Notes: generated by a model from the sequence alone, not told the origin. A stretch of 16,721 nucleotides of DNA from JBOGJG01 sp050747825 (GCA_050747825.1 JBOGJG010000037.1:1-16721); one strand, 5' to 3'. Positions 5,243 to 13,398 are shown, counted from the first letter of the stretch. Made by a program: numbers and translations.

Positions 5243-6103
5243 CTAGTTTTGAGTTCGGATGAGCCCGCGACTCACACTCCCGGCTTCCATCTGAATCAAC
5301 TCGCCGTAGACCTTTCCAAAGCTCACGTCGGCTTCAAACTTCACCGGGATCCGGAATTCATCCTGCGAATACCAGATTCGAAAGCCTCCACCGTTTTTGA
5401 ACAGCCCGCCCTTGGTACTCAGCTTGATAGCCTTGAAATTTCCCAGATTCGTATGGACCGTCTCATTCTTATCAACCGTGGTCACGACCTTCCTGCTTTT
5501 CCCGTCGTCGCTCAGGTAAATGAAATATTCTTCTCCGGGCGCCATATCCCGTACCCGGGCCACGTAGAACACCGAAAGAATGTCAGTCAACGGACCCAGC
5601 AACCCCTCAACCTTCTCATTGCGAAGCTCCTGGGGAGGATTCTTGGCCACATCTGTCTCCCGGACCAGCAGGTAGTCCCCGCTATAATTGAAGAGAACTT
5701 CCACATCGCGCTTCCGACTTCCTTCACGAGTCTGTTTCAGGAATCGGTAAGACCGGAAATCGTCCCGATCGATGATGGACTCGAAGTAGTCGCGAACCTG
5801 CAATCCCGCAATCGAGCTCAAGAGGCCATCGGAGACGGCTCTGGCCGAAATCGTATAAGTCGGAGTCTTTCGGTACTGCGAATTGGTGAGATTGAGGCTC
5901 AGTTCCCCCGCTTTAAAGGCGGGGATCAAAAACAGAGGCTTCCAGTTCACCTCATAGACCAGTTTCTCTCCCTCGCGAAAGGGCACGGAATATTGGTCCT
6001 CGAAATCCAGCAAATGCCTGGGCGCCTGCTTTGTGAAGACAGGGGCCAGCCCAGCCGCCACAGCAATCAATAGGCCCAAAGCAATCAAAAAACGTCTTTT
6101 CAT
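5243..6103 (-). CDS. DUF3108 domain-containing exported protein
   Basis: A 286-aa protein. Residues 4-24 form a hydrophobic signal or anchor after MKRR, so the rest should lie in the periplasm. The body from about residue 41 (VPFREGEKLVYEVNWKPLFL) to near the end matches the DUF3108 pattern: FREGEKLVYEV, AGELSL, SSIAGLQVRDYFESIID and a closing IWYSQDEFRIPVKFEA. DUF3108 has no settled function. Its likely beta-rich fold and frequent presence beside envelope genes suggest a cell-surface role. It is the last protein gene of the LPS operon, 5 bases after the ICMT-like gene, which suggests a shared envelope task, though this is inference. rnpB follows 16 bases later. Confidence 0.85.
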   Translation of the reverse strand: MKRRFLIALGLLIAVAAGLAPVFTKQAPRHLLDFEDQYSVPFREGEKLVYEVNWKPLFLIPAFKAGELSLNLTNSQYRKTPTYTISARAVSDGLLSSIAGLQVRDYFESIIDRDDFRSYRFLKQTREGSRKRDVEVLFNYSGDYLLVRETDVAKNPPQELRNEKVEGLLGPLTDILSVFYVARVRDMAPGEEYFIYLSDDGKSRKVVTTVDKNETVHTNLGNFKAIKLSTKGGLFKNGGGFRIWYSQDEFRIPVKFEADVSFGKVYGELIQMEAGSVSRGLIRTQN

Positions 6104-6108
6104 GAGCT

Positions 6109-6645
6109 CTACACCATCTTTAGATAAATCAAAACCGCGAAAAAGATCAATCCGATGACAGCGTTGTATTCACGATTTAAGATGACGAGGCGCCACTGAA
6201 AGTTGCTGGTTTCGGGCCGATCCGAGGAGCGCCTTACCCGAAGACCCGGGAGGAAAAGGGGCACCTCCCGACGATAGGCCTCAAATTCAGCTCCGAAAGC
6301 CCGCCGAAGTTCCTTTTCTTCCTTGTGCATCACCGGCAAATAAATCAAGAGAAAGAAGCTCGTGAAGAGGAGGACCAGCCAGAGTTGTGAACCCGCCAGG
6401 GTGAGCCCGAGTCCCAACAGAAACGAACCGAAATAAAGGGGACTACGAGTCCACCTGTAGGGCCCTGAGACGGCCAGTTTCCGGCCTTTCTCGATATGTC
6501 CTGAAGCCCATATTCGGAGGGCCATACCAAGCAGGGCTATGCCGATCCCGACGGCGAACCAGGTGGAGTGAGGCCCAGCGAAAATCAAAAAAAGGGCAGC
6601 GTAAGCAAATCCGGCCGGCACCCGAATCTTCTGAAGATTCTTCAT
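6109..6645 (-). CDS. isoprenylcysteine carboxyl methyltransferase (ICMT)-family membrane protein
   Basis: A 178-aa integral membrane protein with hydrophobic segments at about residues 10-23, 29-46, 70-85, 88-104 and 160-176. It has the ICMT/phospholipid methyltransferase core: LRIWASGHIEKGRKL, GPYRWTRSPLYFG (61-73), then HKEEKELRRAFGAEFEAYRREVPLFLPG. In the eukaryotic enzyme the equivalent regions bind S-adenosylmethionine and the substrate lipid. The bacterial substrate is unknown. Its ATG overlaps the waaC stop by 4 bases, so it is translationally coupled to an LPS gene. A lipid- or LPS-directed methylation is an attractive guess but is not shown by the sequence. The extra C-terminal transmembrane segment follows a short polar linker. 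Confidence 0.85.
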   Translation of the reverse strand: MKNLQKIRVPAGFAYAALFLIFAGPHSTWFAVGIGIALLGMALRIWASGHIEKGRKLAVSGPYRWTRSPLYFGSFLLGLGLTLAGSQLWLVLLFTSFFLLIYLPVMHKEEKELRRAFGAEFEAYRREVPLFLPGLRVRRSSDRPETSNFQWRLVILNREYNAVIGLIFFAVLIYLKMV

Positions 6646-7688
6646 AGCTTCAGACGGCGTACCAGGGCCTCAAAGACTTCTTCTACGGGAATGTCCATGC
6701 AGATGAATTGGTCGCAGGTCCGTTTATAGGAATCCGAGCAGGGAAGATAGCGCTTTACGACCAGATCGCTTGAACTAAAGGGTCCGTTCCGCCAGGGACT
6801 GGTCGGTCCCATGATGGCAACGGTGGGAGTTCCCATGGCCACTGCCAGATGCAAAGGTCCCGTGTCTCCTGCCACCAGCAACCGCGATCGCCGGCAAAGC
6901 GCCGCAAATTCCAGAATGGAAGTGGGAAAGGTAATCAGAGGCGCGGGAGATGCCGACTGCCGCGCCTGCTCAATAAGCCCCTCCTCTCCAGGCCCATACG
7001 TAAATACGACCGGCAGCTTCAACTCCTTCTTAATGCGTTGAAAAAGACGGCCGTAATCCCGCGCCGGCCAGAGTTTCGTGACCCACCCGGCTCCCGGATT
7101 GATCAAAACTGGATTCCGGATGCCGTGTTCACGCAGCTTTGTGCCGACATAGTTTTCAGCTTCCGGCGGGATCTCCAGAGGAATCAGCGGACTGGCTCCA
7201 TTGCAGGATGTGATTTCCGGGCCAAGCCATGAAAGCAGGCTGAGATTCTGCTCGATCACATGGCGTTGCAGACCTTTCTGGCGGGGAGCGACGCGGGTGT
7301 AAAAGCGTCCGGCTGCCGGCTCGCGCAGATCATCTCTCGAGAAGCCAATCACCTCGCGGGCGCCCGAGAGCCGGCCCAAGACGGCAGACTTGACCAATCC
7401 CTGAAAATCAAGGGCGATATCAAAGCGCTCTTTTCGAAAGGCCCGAATCAGCCCTGCCGGCTCGCGCAGGAAAGATAAGCCACGCCGCCACGCGCGTGTA
7501 TCCGCCGGCCAGACCCGCGCAATGCCGGGTACTCGGGCGAGAAGCGGCTCATATGCGGGTTCAGAGAGCCAATGGACCTCCGCTCCGGGGAACGCTCCAG
7601 CAATCCGCTGCTGAGCGGGGAGGGCATGGACGATGTCCCCCAGCGAGCTGAGCCGTACGATCAAAACCTTTCGCGGAGATCCTGGCAT
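6642..7688 (-). CDS. waaC: glycosyltransferase family 9, LPS heptosyltransferase I
   Basis: A 348-aa GT9 (GT-B fold) enzyme expected to add the first L-glycero-D-manno-heptose from ADP-heptose to Kdo of the LPS inner core at the cytoplasmic face. The opening KVLIVRLSSLGDIVHALP (7-24) is characteristic of heptosyltransferase I. Other family motifs are INPGAGWVTKLWP (196-208), the nucleotide-sugar-binding GDTGPLHLAVAMGTPTVAIMG (274-294) and SPWRNGPF (298-304). It begins 2 bases after the rfaE2 stop and overlaps the ICMT-like gene by 4 bases. The other GT9 gene of the operon (9820-10866) is better read as heptosyltransferase II. The I/II split rests on motif resemblance. Confidence 0.85.
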   Translation of the reverse strand: MPGSPRKVLIVRLSSLGDIVHALPAQQRIAGAFPGAEVHWLSEPAYEPLLARVPGIARVWPADTRAWRRGLSFLREPAGLIRAFRKERFDIALDFQGLVKSAVLGRLSGAREVIGFSRDDLREPAAGRFYTRVAPRQKGLQRHVIEQNLSLLSWLGPEITSCNGASPLIPLEIPPEAENYVGTKLREHGIRNPVLINPGAGWVTKLWPARDYGRLFQRIKKELKLPVVFTYGPGEEGLIEQARQSASPAPLITFPTSILEFAALCRRSRLLVAGDTGPLHLAVAMGTPTVAIMGPTSPWRNGPFSSSDLVVKRYLPCSDSYKRTCDQFICMDIPVEEVFEALVRRLKL

Positions 7689-7690
7689 TT

Positions 7691-8173
7691 TTAAAGCGTC
7701 CCCTGTACTTTTCGAAGGTAATCGCGCGTGGAGTGATCTTTGGGATCGCCTACGATGGCAATACGGCCGCCGTAAGCCAATACAGTATCTCTTTCGGGAA
7801 CGGACTGAGCCGTGTAATCGGTGCCTTTGGCATGAATATCCGGCTGCAAATTGCGCAGCACCGGATCAGCCGTCGTGTTGTCAAAGATGAGGACATAATC
7901 GACACAGGAGAGCGCCGACAAGATCTCAGCTCGCTCCCGTTCAGCCATCAGAGGCCGGCCTTCGCCTTTCAGGCTTCGGACCGATTCATCCCCATTCAAC
8001 CCCACTACCAGGATATCCCCAAGAGCGCGCGCCGCCTGCAGGTAGCGAATGTGCCCGACGTGAAGGAGATCAAAGCAGCCGTTGGCGAAGACGACCGTTT
8101 TGCCTTCGTCTTGCAAGCCATGGATCAACTGCCGCAGGGTAGGCAGATCTTTGAGCTTATCCGGCGATGCCAT
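7691..8173 (-). CDS. rfaE2: D-glycero-beta-D-manno-heptose 1-phosphate adenylyltransferase
   Basis: A 160-aa cytidylyltransferase-like nucleotidyltransferase that converts heptose 1-phosphate and ATP to ADP-D,D-heptose. The ATP-binding motif is FANGCFDLLHVGHIRYL (29-45), with HVGH at 38-41. It is followed by NGDESVR and a C-terminal GDPKDHSTRDYL in place of the STS/ISTR region. The length matches a stand-alone adenylyltransferase domain, the second half of the fused HldE of enteric bacteria. Its start overlaps the end of hldA by 17 bases in another frame, so the two halves of HldE are separate but coupled proteins here. Confidence 0.92.
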   Translation of the reverse strand: MASPDKLKDLPTLRQLIHGLQDEGKTVVFANGCFDLLHVGHIRYLQAARALGDILVVGLNGDESVRSLKGEGRPLMAERERAEILSALSCVDYVLIFDNTTADPVLRNLQPDIHAKGTDYTAQSVPERDTVLAYGGRIAIVGDPKDHSTRDYLRKVQGTL

Positions 8174-9158
8174 CGAATTTCTCCAGAGAGCCCCTCAACT
8201 CGGCACCATTTACGGTGGCAGTTCCCCTCTTCATCACGACTATCCCTCCGGCCCTATTAGCCAGGAGAGCGGCCTCTTCGAATTCGGCTCCTGCCGCCAA
8301 AGCCGTCGTGTAGGTGGCAATCACCGTATCGCCCGCCCCGGTGACGTCGGCTACTTCATCAGAGCCGAAGACCGGAATATGCGTGACTTTTGATTCCTCA
8401 AACAGGGACATTCCCATTTTGCCCCGCGTCACCAGCAGAGCCTCCAGCTCCCACTCCTGGCGCAGACGCATTCCAACCTCCTCCAGCAATGGGCCGGAGC
8501 CAATCTTCTTCCCCAGGGCGGCTTCAATTTCGCTGATGTTGGGGGTCAGAGAGGTTGCGCCTCGGAAGGCTGCCGCGTTGTCTCTGGAATCAACCACCAC
8601 TACCTTTTGATGCCGGCGTGCCAGTTTCAGCACGCACTTCCAAAGACTCGGAGCCATGTTGCCCAGGCTGTAATCGGACACGATCACAGCCTGCACTACG
8701 GGGATCAGCTCAGAAAAAGCCTGCAGGATTTTACCTTCATGCCTTTGTCCGAGCCGGCACGGATACTCGTAGTCCACGCGGACCACCTGCTGACGAAAAG
8801 AATGAAATGATCCAGCCAGAATTCGGGCTTTACGAGTGGTTCGAAATTGAGGCTCGCGAAACACATAGCTCTTCTGGACCCGGTCGGGCCAGGTGGCCAG
8901 GAGCAGGTCGGCCTCCTGATCGTCTCCAATATATCCCAGTGGAATAGGGGTGGCTCCCAGGCTTGCCACATTGGCCACCGTGTTGGCCCCCCCTCCGGGG
9001 AGCGTACGCGTTTCCTGATATTTCAGGATCAACACCGGAGCCTCGCGTGAGACTCTGGATATCTCGCCGAAGACGAAGTCGTCCAGCAGAAAGTCTCCCA
9101 GCACCAGGATCTTGACGTTTTCAAAACGGTCAATGATCGGATTGAATCTTTTCTTCAC
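8157..9158 (-). CDS. hldA: D-glycero-beta-D-manno-heptose-7-phosphate kinase
   Basis: A 333-aa PfkB/ribokinase-family enzyme (also called RfaE1) that phosphorylates heptose 7-phosphate at C1. Family signatures are LVLGDFLLDDF (18-28), SREAPV (38-42), PGGGANTVANVASLGA (54-69) and the anion-hole and catalytic motif DVTGAGDTV (271-279, base D277). The segment SDYSLGNM (161-168) corresponds to the usual SDYxKG, with Leu where Lys is common. It overlaps gmhB by 29 bases upstream and rfaE2 by 17 bases downstream. With gmhB and rfaE2 it forms the central part of ADP-heptose synthesis. gmhA and hldD must lie elsewhere. Confidence 0.92.
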   Translation of the reverse strand: MKKRFNPIIDRFENVKILVLGDFLLDDFVFGEISRVSREAPVLILKYQETRTLPGGGANTVANVASLGATPIPLGYIGDDQEADLLLATWPDRVQKSYVFREPQFRTTRKARILAGSFHSFRQQVVRVDYEYPCRLGQRHEGKILQAFSELIPVVQAVIVSDYSLGNMAPSLWKCVLKLARRHQKVVVVDSRDNAAAFRGATSLTPNISEIEAALGKKIGSGPLLEEVGMRLRQEWELEALLVTRGKMGMSLFEESKVTHIPVFGSDEVADVTGAGDTVIATYTTALAAGAEFEEAALLANRAGGIVVMKRGTATVNGAELRGSLEKFDGIAG

Positions 9159-9768
9159 TGGATTTTCTCAAAATCCATTCAACGGCTTCCAGGACATCTT
9201 CGACGATACGATCGGGAATGGTCAATACGTCTGCTTCGTCAGTGATTTCCTTGTCCTTAATCGAGTCCCACTCTCCCTGCCCATAACCTGTCTTGACCAG
9301 AATCGACTTGCATCCAGCTCGCCGGGCCGTCATCACGTCCAGCAGCTTGTCTCCCACGAGATAACTCTGGTTCAAGTCAATGTTCAGTTCCCGCTGGGCA
9401 CGCTTGATCAATCCTGGTTGGGGCTTTCTGCAATCGCAAGCCTGCCCGTTACCTGCCTCGGGATGATGAGGGCAGTAAAAAAAGGCATCAATCCGGGCGC
9501 CTTCTCTTTGAAAGGCATCGGACATGAAGCCGTGCAAAGCGCGCAGGTCGTCCTCGCTTAGCAGTCCTCGGGCGACGGCCGATTGATTCGTGATCACTAC
9601 AACCAGACGGCCGTTCTGGTTGACCTGGCGCACAGCCTCCAGCGCGGCAGGATAAACCCGCAGATCCTCGCGGCGCGTGAGGTACTGAGTTTCCTCAATC
9701 AGGGTTCCATCGCGGTCGAAGAAGACGGCAGGTTTAGGCTGTAGGCTTGAATCGGCAGGGTTTCGCAT
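9130..9768 (-). CDS. gmhB: D-glycero-beta-D-manno-heptose 1,7-bisphosphate 7-phosphatase
   Basis: A 212-aa HAD-superfamily phosphatase that removes the 7-phosphate between the kinase and adenylyltransferase steps of ADP-heptose synthesis. FFDRDGTLIEE (16-26) carries nucleophile D18 and acid/base D20. VVITNQSAVARG (57-68) is motif II. CRKPQPGL (113-120) with its Lys is motif III, and LVGDKLLD (137-144) is motif IV. C99, H101, C111 and C113 (CPHHPE...CDC) form the structural zinc loop typical of GmhB. It lies 51 bases after waaF, the only sizeable gap in the operon, and that gap carries heptamer repeats. The region encoding SSLQPKP contains an inverted copy of the repeat found at the end of waaF. 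Confidence 0.93.
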   Translation of the reverse strand: MRNPADSSLQPKPAVFFDRDGTLIEETQYLTRREDLRVYPAALEAVRQVNQNGRLVVVITNQSAVARGLLSEDDLRALHGFMSDAFQREGARIDAFFYCPHHPEAGNGQACDCRKPQPGLIKRAQRELNIDLNQSYLVGDKLLDVMTARRAGCKSILVKTGYGQGEWDSIKDKEITDEADVLTIPDRIVEDVLEAVEWILRKSSEEKIQSDH

Positions 9769-9835
9769 GTACTGGACTATTTTGCAACGTGAGATGAGTA
9801 AATTCCAATCTCCAATCTCCTACAGCCTACAGCCT
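9736..9835. repeat. heptamer tandem repeats and 12-bp inverted repeat at the waaF-gmhB junction
   Basis: CCAATCT occurs twice (9805-9811, 9812-9818) and TACAGCC twice (9821-9827, 9828-9834). AGCCTACAGCCT (9824-9835) is the exact reverse complement of AGGCTGTAGGCT (9736-9747) inside gmhB. The last codons of waaF (GCRL and stop) are made of the repeat. Short heptamer repeats of this type are known as dispersed intergenic elements in several bacterial groups. Confidence 0.75.
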
Positions 9836-10866
9836 GATAACAGGCGGCAGGCTGTCTCATAAACCTCCTCCACCTCAATGCGACTGAAGCAGCGTAAATC
9901 GATGGGGCATTCGCGCAGAAGACAGGGACTGCATTCCACGTGTTTGTGGATCACTACGGATCGAGGGTCGAATGGTCCGGTGGCCCTATCGTCAGTGGAT
10001 CCGAACAGAGCAATCTGAGGGACAGAGAGCGCAGCCGCCAGATGCATCGGTCCTGAGTCGTTGCTGATGAAGAGACGGCACAGTGAGATCAGGGCGATCA
10101 GAGTAGAAAGATCGGTTTGCCCGGAGAGGATTGCAGGCGAGAACCTCATGTTGGCCTGGATCTCCTCCGCAATCTTCAGCTCTCCCGAGTGGCCGATAAT
10201 GATGACGTTCGCATCCTGGTCACGGACCAGCCGGTCTGCCAGCGATGCGTATCGATCCGTAAACCACCTCTTGGTCGGGCCGTAGTAAGCGCCCGGATTC
10301 AGCCCGACCAGAGGCCGGCTTGAATCAACGTTGTTCTGTTCGAGCAAGGTCTTTGCCTGAGCCAGACCTTCTTCTGTCGGGTTGAGCCTGATATCCGGCC
10401 TAAAGGTGCGACAGTTCAAGTAATCGACCGGTGAGAGGCGGGTCTGGTAGAGCAGATCAAGATAATAGAAAACCTGGTGGCGATGGCTGTCTTTGATCCG
10501 CGGATGGGCGTGGCGGGTCAGGAAAAGACCCCGGCCTTCAGTGCTGTAACCGATTCGTTCGGGGATGCGGGCCAGATAGACCATGAGAGCCGCCTCGAAG
10601 GCATTTTGAAAAAGAACGGCGCCCTCGAAGACGCGCAGCTTGTGCCGCATCTCCCTGACGCGCCTGAAGCTGGACTGGCCTTCCTCCAGGAGAAGGATTT
10701 CATCCACAAGACACTGGCCTTTATAGAGCCCGGCGACCCACGGCCTGGCCAGCAGCGTCAAACGATGGTCGGGAAAAAGTTGCCGGATTTCCCGTAAAGC
10801 CGGCAGCGACATGACACAGTCGCCGATCCAGTTCGTTGCGCGGACAAGTATTCGATGATCGGCCAT
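9820..10866 (-). CDS. waaF: glycosyltransferase family 9, LPS heptosyltransferase II
   Basis: A 348-aa GT9 enzyme expected to add the second heptose of the LPS inner core from ADP-heptose. The opening ILVRATNWIGDCVMSLPA (6-23) is the hallmark of heptosyltransferase II. LNPGAYYGPTKRWF (189-202) and NDSGPMHLAAALSVPQIALFG (269-289) are the donor-binding motifs, followed by STDDRATGPF. Four cysteines (C312, C315, C320, C326) cluster near the C-terminus in an arrangement common in WaaF. It starts 7 bases after lpxK. The final four residues are encoded by the heptamer repeat described for 9736-9835, so the end of the gene may have been changed by repeat expansion. Confidence 0.88.
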   Translation of the reverse strand: MADHRILVRATNWIGDCVMSLPALREIRQLFPDHRLTLLARPWVAGLYKGQCLVDEILLLEEGQSSFRRVREMRHKLRVFEGAVLFQNAFEAALMVYLARIPERIGYSTEGRGLFLTRHAHPRIKDSHRHQVFYYLDLLYQTRLSPVDYLNCRTFRPDIRLNPTEEGLAQAKTLLEQNNVDSSRPLVGLNPGAYYGPTKRWFTDRYASLADRLVRDQDANVIIIGHSGELKIAEEIQANMRFSPAILSGQTDLSTLIALISLCRLFISNDSGPMHLAAALSVPQIALFGSTDDRATGPFDPRSVVIHKHVECSPCLLRECPIDLRCFSRIEVEEVYETACRLLSGCRL

Positions 10867-10873
10867 TTAATCT

Positions 10874-11902
10874 CTAGGACATGTTCTCAATCAGAGTGAG
10901 AAGATGGGACTGATAAAGTTGCACATCAGGAGTCTTTGTCTCAATTTCCATCGTGAAGATTTGTCCCTGCTCGAACAGAAGCCTTTCCAAACGCACCGCG
11001 TCCTTGGCTGTCGTAACGATCGCCTGAGCCCCATTCTCCTGGCGACTCTTTATAACCTGATCCAATTGCGCCTGACTATAGAAATGATGGTCTCGGAACA
11101 GGAAGTGATCGATGATCCGCATTCCCAGACCTTGAAGGTCCTGCAAAAAGACCTGAGGATTCCCGACAGCCGCCAGTGCAATCACGCTTTTCCCGGCAAA
11201 CTGGCCGGCGTTGAAGCGTTCTCCACTTTTTAGATCAACAAAGGCGCCGGCTTCATGATGGAAGAGAAATAAAGGGGCAGTGGGGTTTTTCTCGCGAATC
11301 GTGGACATCAGCTTTCCGAGGTCGTCCTTTAGATGCGATCGGGTCAGGGCGATCTGATCGGCGCGTTCGATCGCTGCCAGCGGCTCTCGCAATCTGCCGG
11401 CCGGGACCAGCCTGCCGTTTCCAAACGGGTCGCTGGCATCGATCAGCAGGATGTCCAGGTCACGCCGAAGCTGCAGGTGCTGGTAGCCGTCATCCAGAAG
11501 GTAGATGATCCTGTCAAAACTCCCTGCCAGAGACCGGCCTGTGCGGTAACGATTCTTTCCGACCAGGATCGGAACTCCGCTGAGCTGCTGTGCCAGCAGA
11601 TAAGGTTCATCCCCGCAGTCGGCCGGGCCGCACAGAATTCTTGCGCCGTCGCTCACCAACAAGCTGGAGTGCTCGAACTTACCCCTGTAACCCCGGCTCA
11701 GAATGACCGGCTGGTATCCCGAGCGTTGCAGAAGCCGGGCCAGGAAGGCCACGAAGGGAGTCTTGCCTGTCCCTCCTACGGTCAGATTGCCGACGCTGAT
11801 GACGGGATGGGGCAATCGGCGCCCCGCCATGAGGCCTTTCTTGTAGAGAAGGGCGCGTGTGGATGCGAGAAATCCATAAATTATGGAAATTAGATCGAGC
11901 AT
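10874..11902 (-). CDS. lpxK: tetraacyldisaccharide 4'-kinase
   Basis: A 342-aa inner-membrane-associated kinase that phosphorylates the 4' position of the lipid A disaccharide to give lipid IVA. An N-terminal hydrophobic helix (about 3-20) is followed by the P-loop SVGNLTVGGTGKTPF (36-50). Further family motifs are VILSRGYRG (66-74), GDEPYLLA (97-104, with the catalytic Asp) and LLDDGYQHLQLRRDLDILLID (135-155). Its start lies inside the end of waaA (13-base overlap), so Kdo transfer and lipid A phosphorylation are coupled. The length is normal. Confidence 0.95.
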   Translation of the reverse strand: MLDLISIIYGFLASTRALLYKKGLMAGRRLPHPVISVGNLTVGGTGKTPFVAFLARLLQRSGYQPVILSRGYRGKFEHSSLLVSDGARILCGPADCGDEPYLLAQQLSGVPILVGKNRYRTGRSLAGSFDRIIYLLDDGYQHLQLRRDLDILLIDASDPFGNGRLVPAGRLREPLAAIERADQIALTRSHLKDDLGKLMSTIREKNPTAPLFLFHHEAGAFVDLKSGERFNAGQFAGKSVIALAAVGNPQVFLQDLQGLGMRIIDHFLFRDHHFYSQAQLDQVIKSRQENGAQAIVTTAKDAVRLERLLFEQGQIFTMEIETKTPDVQLYQSHLLTLIENMS

Positions 11903-13221
11903 TCGCTTCTCAGGATTTCCACTGTCCGCTGGACGGCGCCCTGATTTTCACGGATTACTTTTCGGGCGTTTCGTCCCAGCCAATTTCGCGAATCGGGGTC
12001 TTTCAGGAGATCGCGAACGCGCGCGGTCAGCTCTTCGGGAGATTTCACCTGAAGTGCCGCGTACGATTCAAGAAACGTCTCCGCCACTTCACGAAAGTTT
12101 TCCATGTGAGGGCCAAAGAGGATCGGCTTGCCGAAACTGGCGGCTTCAATCACATTGTGTCCGCCCGTGGGGACCAGACTGCCTCCGATGAAGACGACGT
12201 CGGCGAGCTGGTAGACGTAGGGAAGTTCCCCAATGCTGTCGAGCAGGAAGACCTGAGGTGGAACTGGGGCCGCTCCCCGACCACCCAGAAGGTACCCGGG
12301 GAGCGGCCCCCATCTGGAGCGGGCGACATAATCCAGGCGCAACGTCCTGAGCAGCGCCGCGATCTCCTCGGCTCGGTGAGGGTGGCGCGGAGCCAGAATC
12401 AAACGTAGACTGGGGACATCCGGCTGAAGCTCCAGATAGGCCTTAAGCAGCACCTCTTCTTCTCCCTCGCGCGTGCTGCCGCACACCCAGATGTATCCAT
12501 TTCCGGCAGGCCTCATGACCTGGCGGAGTGTTTCCACCAGGTGAGTCTTCTCAGCCCTCTCCTCAAGCTGGTAGTCGTATTTGAGATTGCCCACCCAGTT
12601 CACGCGTGCAGGATCAGCCCCCAGCTCCAGTATCCGGTCCCGGTCCTGGCGCGACTGCATGCAGAAGCGGGAAATCCTTGCCACTACCGGCCGCAGGAGG
12701 AGCCGAATCCTGCGATAGCGGCGAAAAGAGCGGTCGGAAATGCGCCCGTTGATCAGTATCACGGGGATTCCCAGCGATGAGGCAGCAGCGATAAATCCAG
12801 GCCAGATCTCGGTCTCGGTGAGGACCACTGCCGAGGGCTGAATCGCTCTCAAGTAGCGCCGGTACACCCACTTCCAATCTAGAGGAAAATAAAACAGGTG
12901 ACAGCGTCCGCCGAACAGTCTGGCGGCAAGCTGCTGGCCGCTGGTGGTAATGGTGGAGATAAACAACTGATCTGGAGCCAGGCCAAGTTCTTGAATCAGC
13001 GGGTGAATAACGTTGACCTCTCCGACCGAAACAGCGTGTATCCAGATGCGAGAGAGATGGCTGTCAGGCGCCTGACTGATCGCGGCAGGCAGCTTCCCCG
13101 CTCGTTCCATTAAATTGAGAGGCCGGCCTTCCCGGATGATCCGGCCCAGGAAGAAGGGAAGATAAAGAATCAGGCCAGCCGTATATATAAAGGAATAAAA
13201 AAACATCAACAGGCGGAACAT
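11890..13221 (-). CDS. waaA: 3-deoxy-D-manno-octulosonic acid (Kdo) transferase
   Basis: A 443-aa GT30 glycosyltransferase that transfers Kdo from CMP-Kdo to lipid IVA at the inner membrane. An N-terminal membrane anchor (about 3-27) precedes WIHAVSVGEVN (60-70), whose Glu is the likely catalytic base. Then come LTETEIWPG (134-142), GNLKYD (211-216), GSTREGEE (248-255), APRHPHR (277-283) and GGHNVIEAASFGKPILFGP (353-371), the CMP-Kdo-binding end. It is the first gene of the LPS operon, and a candidate promoter lies 39 bases before the ATG. Whether it adds one or two Kdo units cannot be read from the sequence. Confidence 0.95.
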   Translation of the reverse strand: MFRLLMFFYSFIYTAGLILYLPFFLGRIIREGRPLNLMERAGKLPAAISQAPDSHLSRIWIHAVSVGEVNVIHPLIQELGLAPDQLFISTITTSGQQLAARLFGGRCHLFYFPLDWKWVYRRYLRAIQPSAVVLTETEIWPGFIAAASSLGIPVILINGRISDRSFRRYRRIRLLLRPVVARISRFCMQSRQDRDRILELGADPARVNWVGNLKYDYQLEERAEKTHLVETLRQVMRPAGNGYIWVCGSTREGEEEVLLKAYLELQPDVPSLRLILAPRHPHRAEEIAALLRTLRLDYVARSRWGPLPGYLLGGRGAAPVPPQVFLLDSIGELPYVYQLADVVFIGGSLVPTGGHNVIEAASFGKPILFGPHMENFREVAETFLESYAALQVKSPEELTARVRDLLKDPDSRNWLGRNARKVIRENQGAVQRTVEILRSECSI

Positions 13222-13259
13222 TGGGTCGCTTCTCTTTGAAACCTTTCCCAGGCCGCCTC

Positions 13260-13288
13260 ATCCTAATACGCGCCTGGATTTCCCACAA
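13260..13288 (-). promoter_or_regulatory. candidate sigma70 promoter of the LPS operon
   Basis: On the minus strand TTGTGG (13283-13288) and TAGGAT (13260-13265) are separated by 17 bp, about 40 bases upstream of the waaA start. The region faces the str operon promoters, so the two operons diverge from about 200 bp of shared DNA. Confidence 0.45.
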
Positions 13289-13328
13289 GGATTCGGTCGC
13301 AGTCGCACGCCCGCAACAACCAAGTCTG

Positions 13329-13398
13329 TTGTATTTTGCGCCCAAGATTGTTAAAATAGGAGTTTCGCTTGACAGAGGTTTCCCTCTCAAGTTACGCT
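13329..13398 (+). promoter_or_regulatory. candidate sigma70 promoters of the str operon
   Basis: Two plus-strand candidates are visible. TTGTAT (13329-13334) with TAAAAT (13352-13357) has 17-bp spacing and a good -10. TTGACA (13369-13374), a perfect -35, pairs with TTACGC (13392-13397) at 17 bp or TACGCT (13393-13398) at 18 bp, a weaker -10. Either would give an untranslated leader that includes the hairpin at 13435-13458. Confidence 0.5.

Noticed and set aside
5153..6073. 306-codon open frame on the plus strand
   Set aside because: It begins inside rnpB and runs antisense to the DUF3108 gene. Its translation shows no domain, and the minus-strand protein is clearly family-like.
11857..12408. 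183-codon plus-strand frame
   Set aside because: It is a shadow of waaA and the lpxK start. No recognisable motifs.
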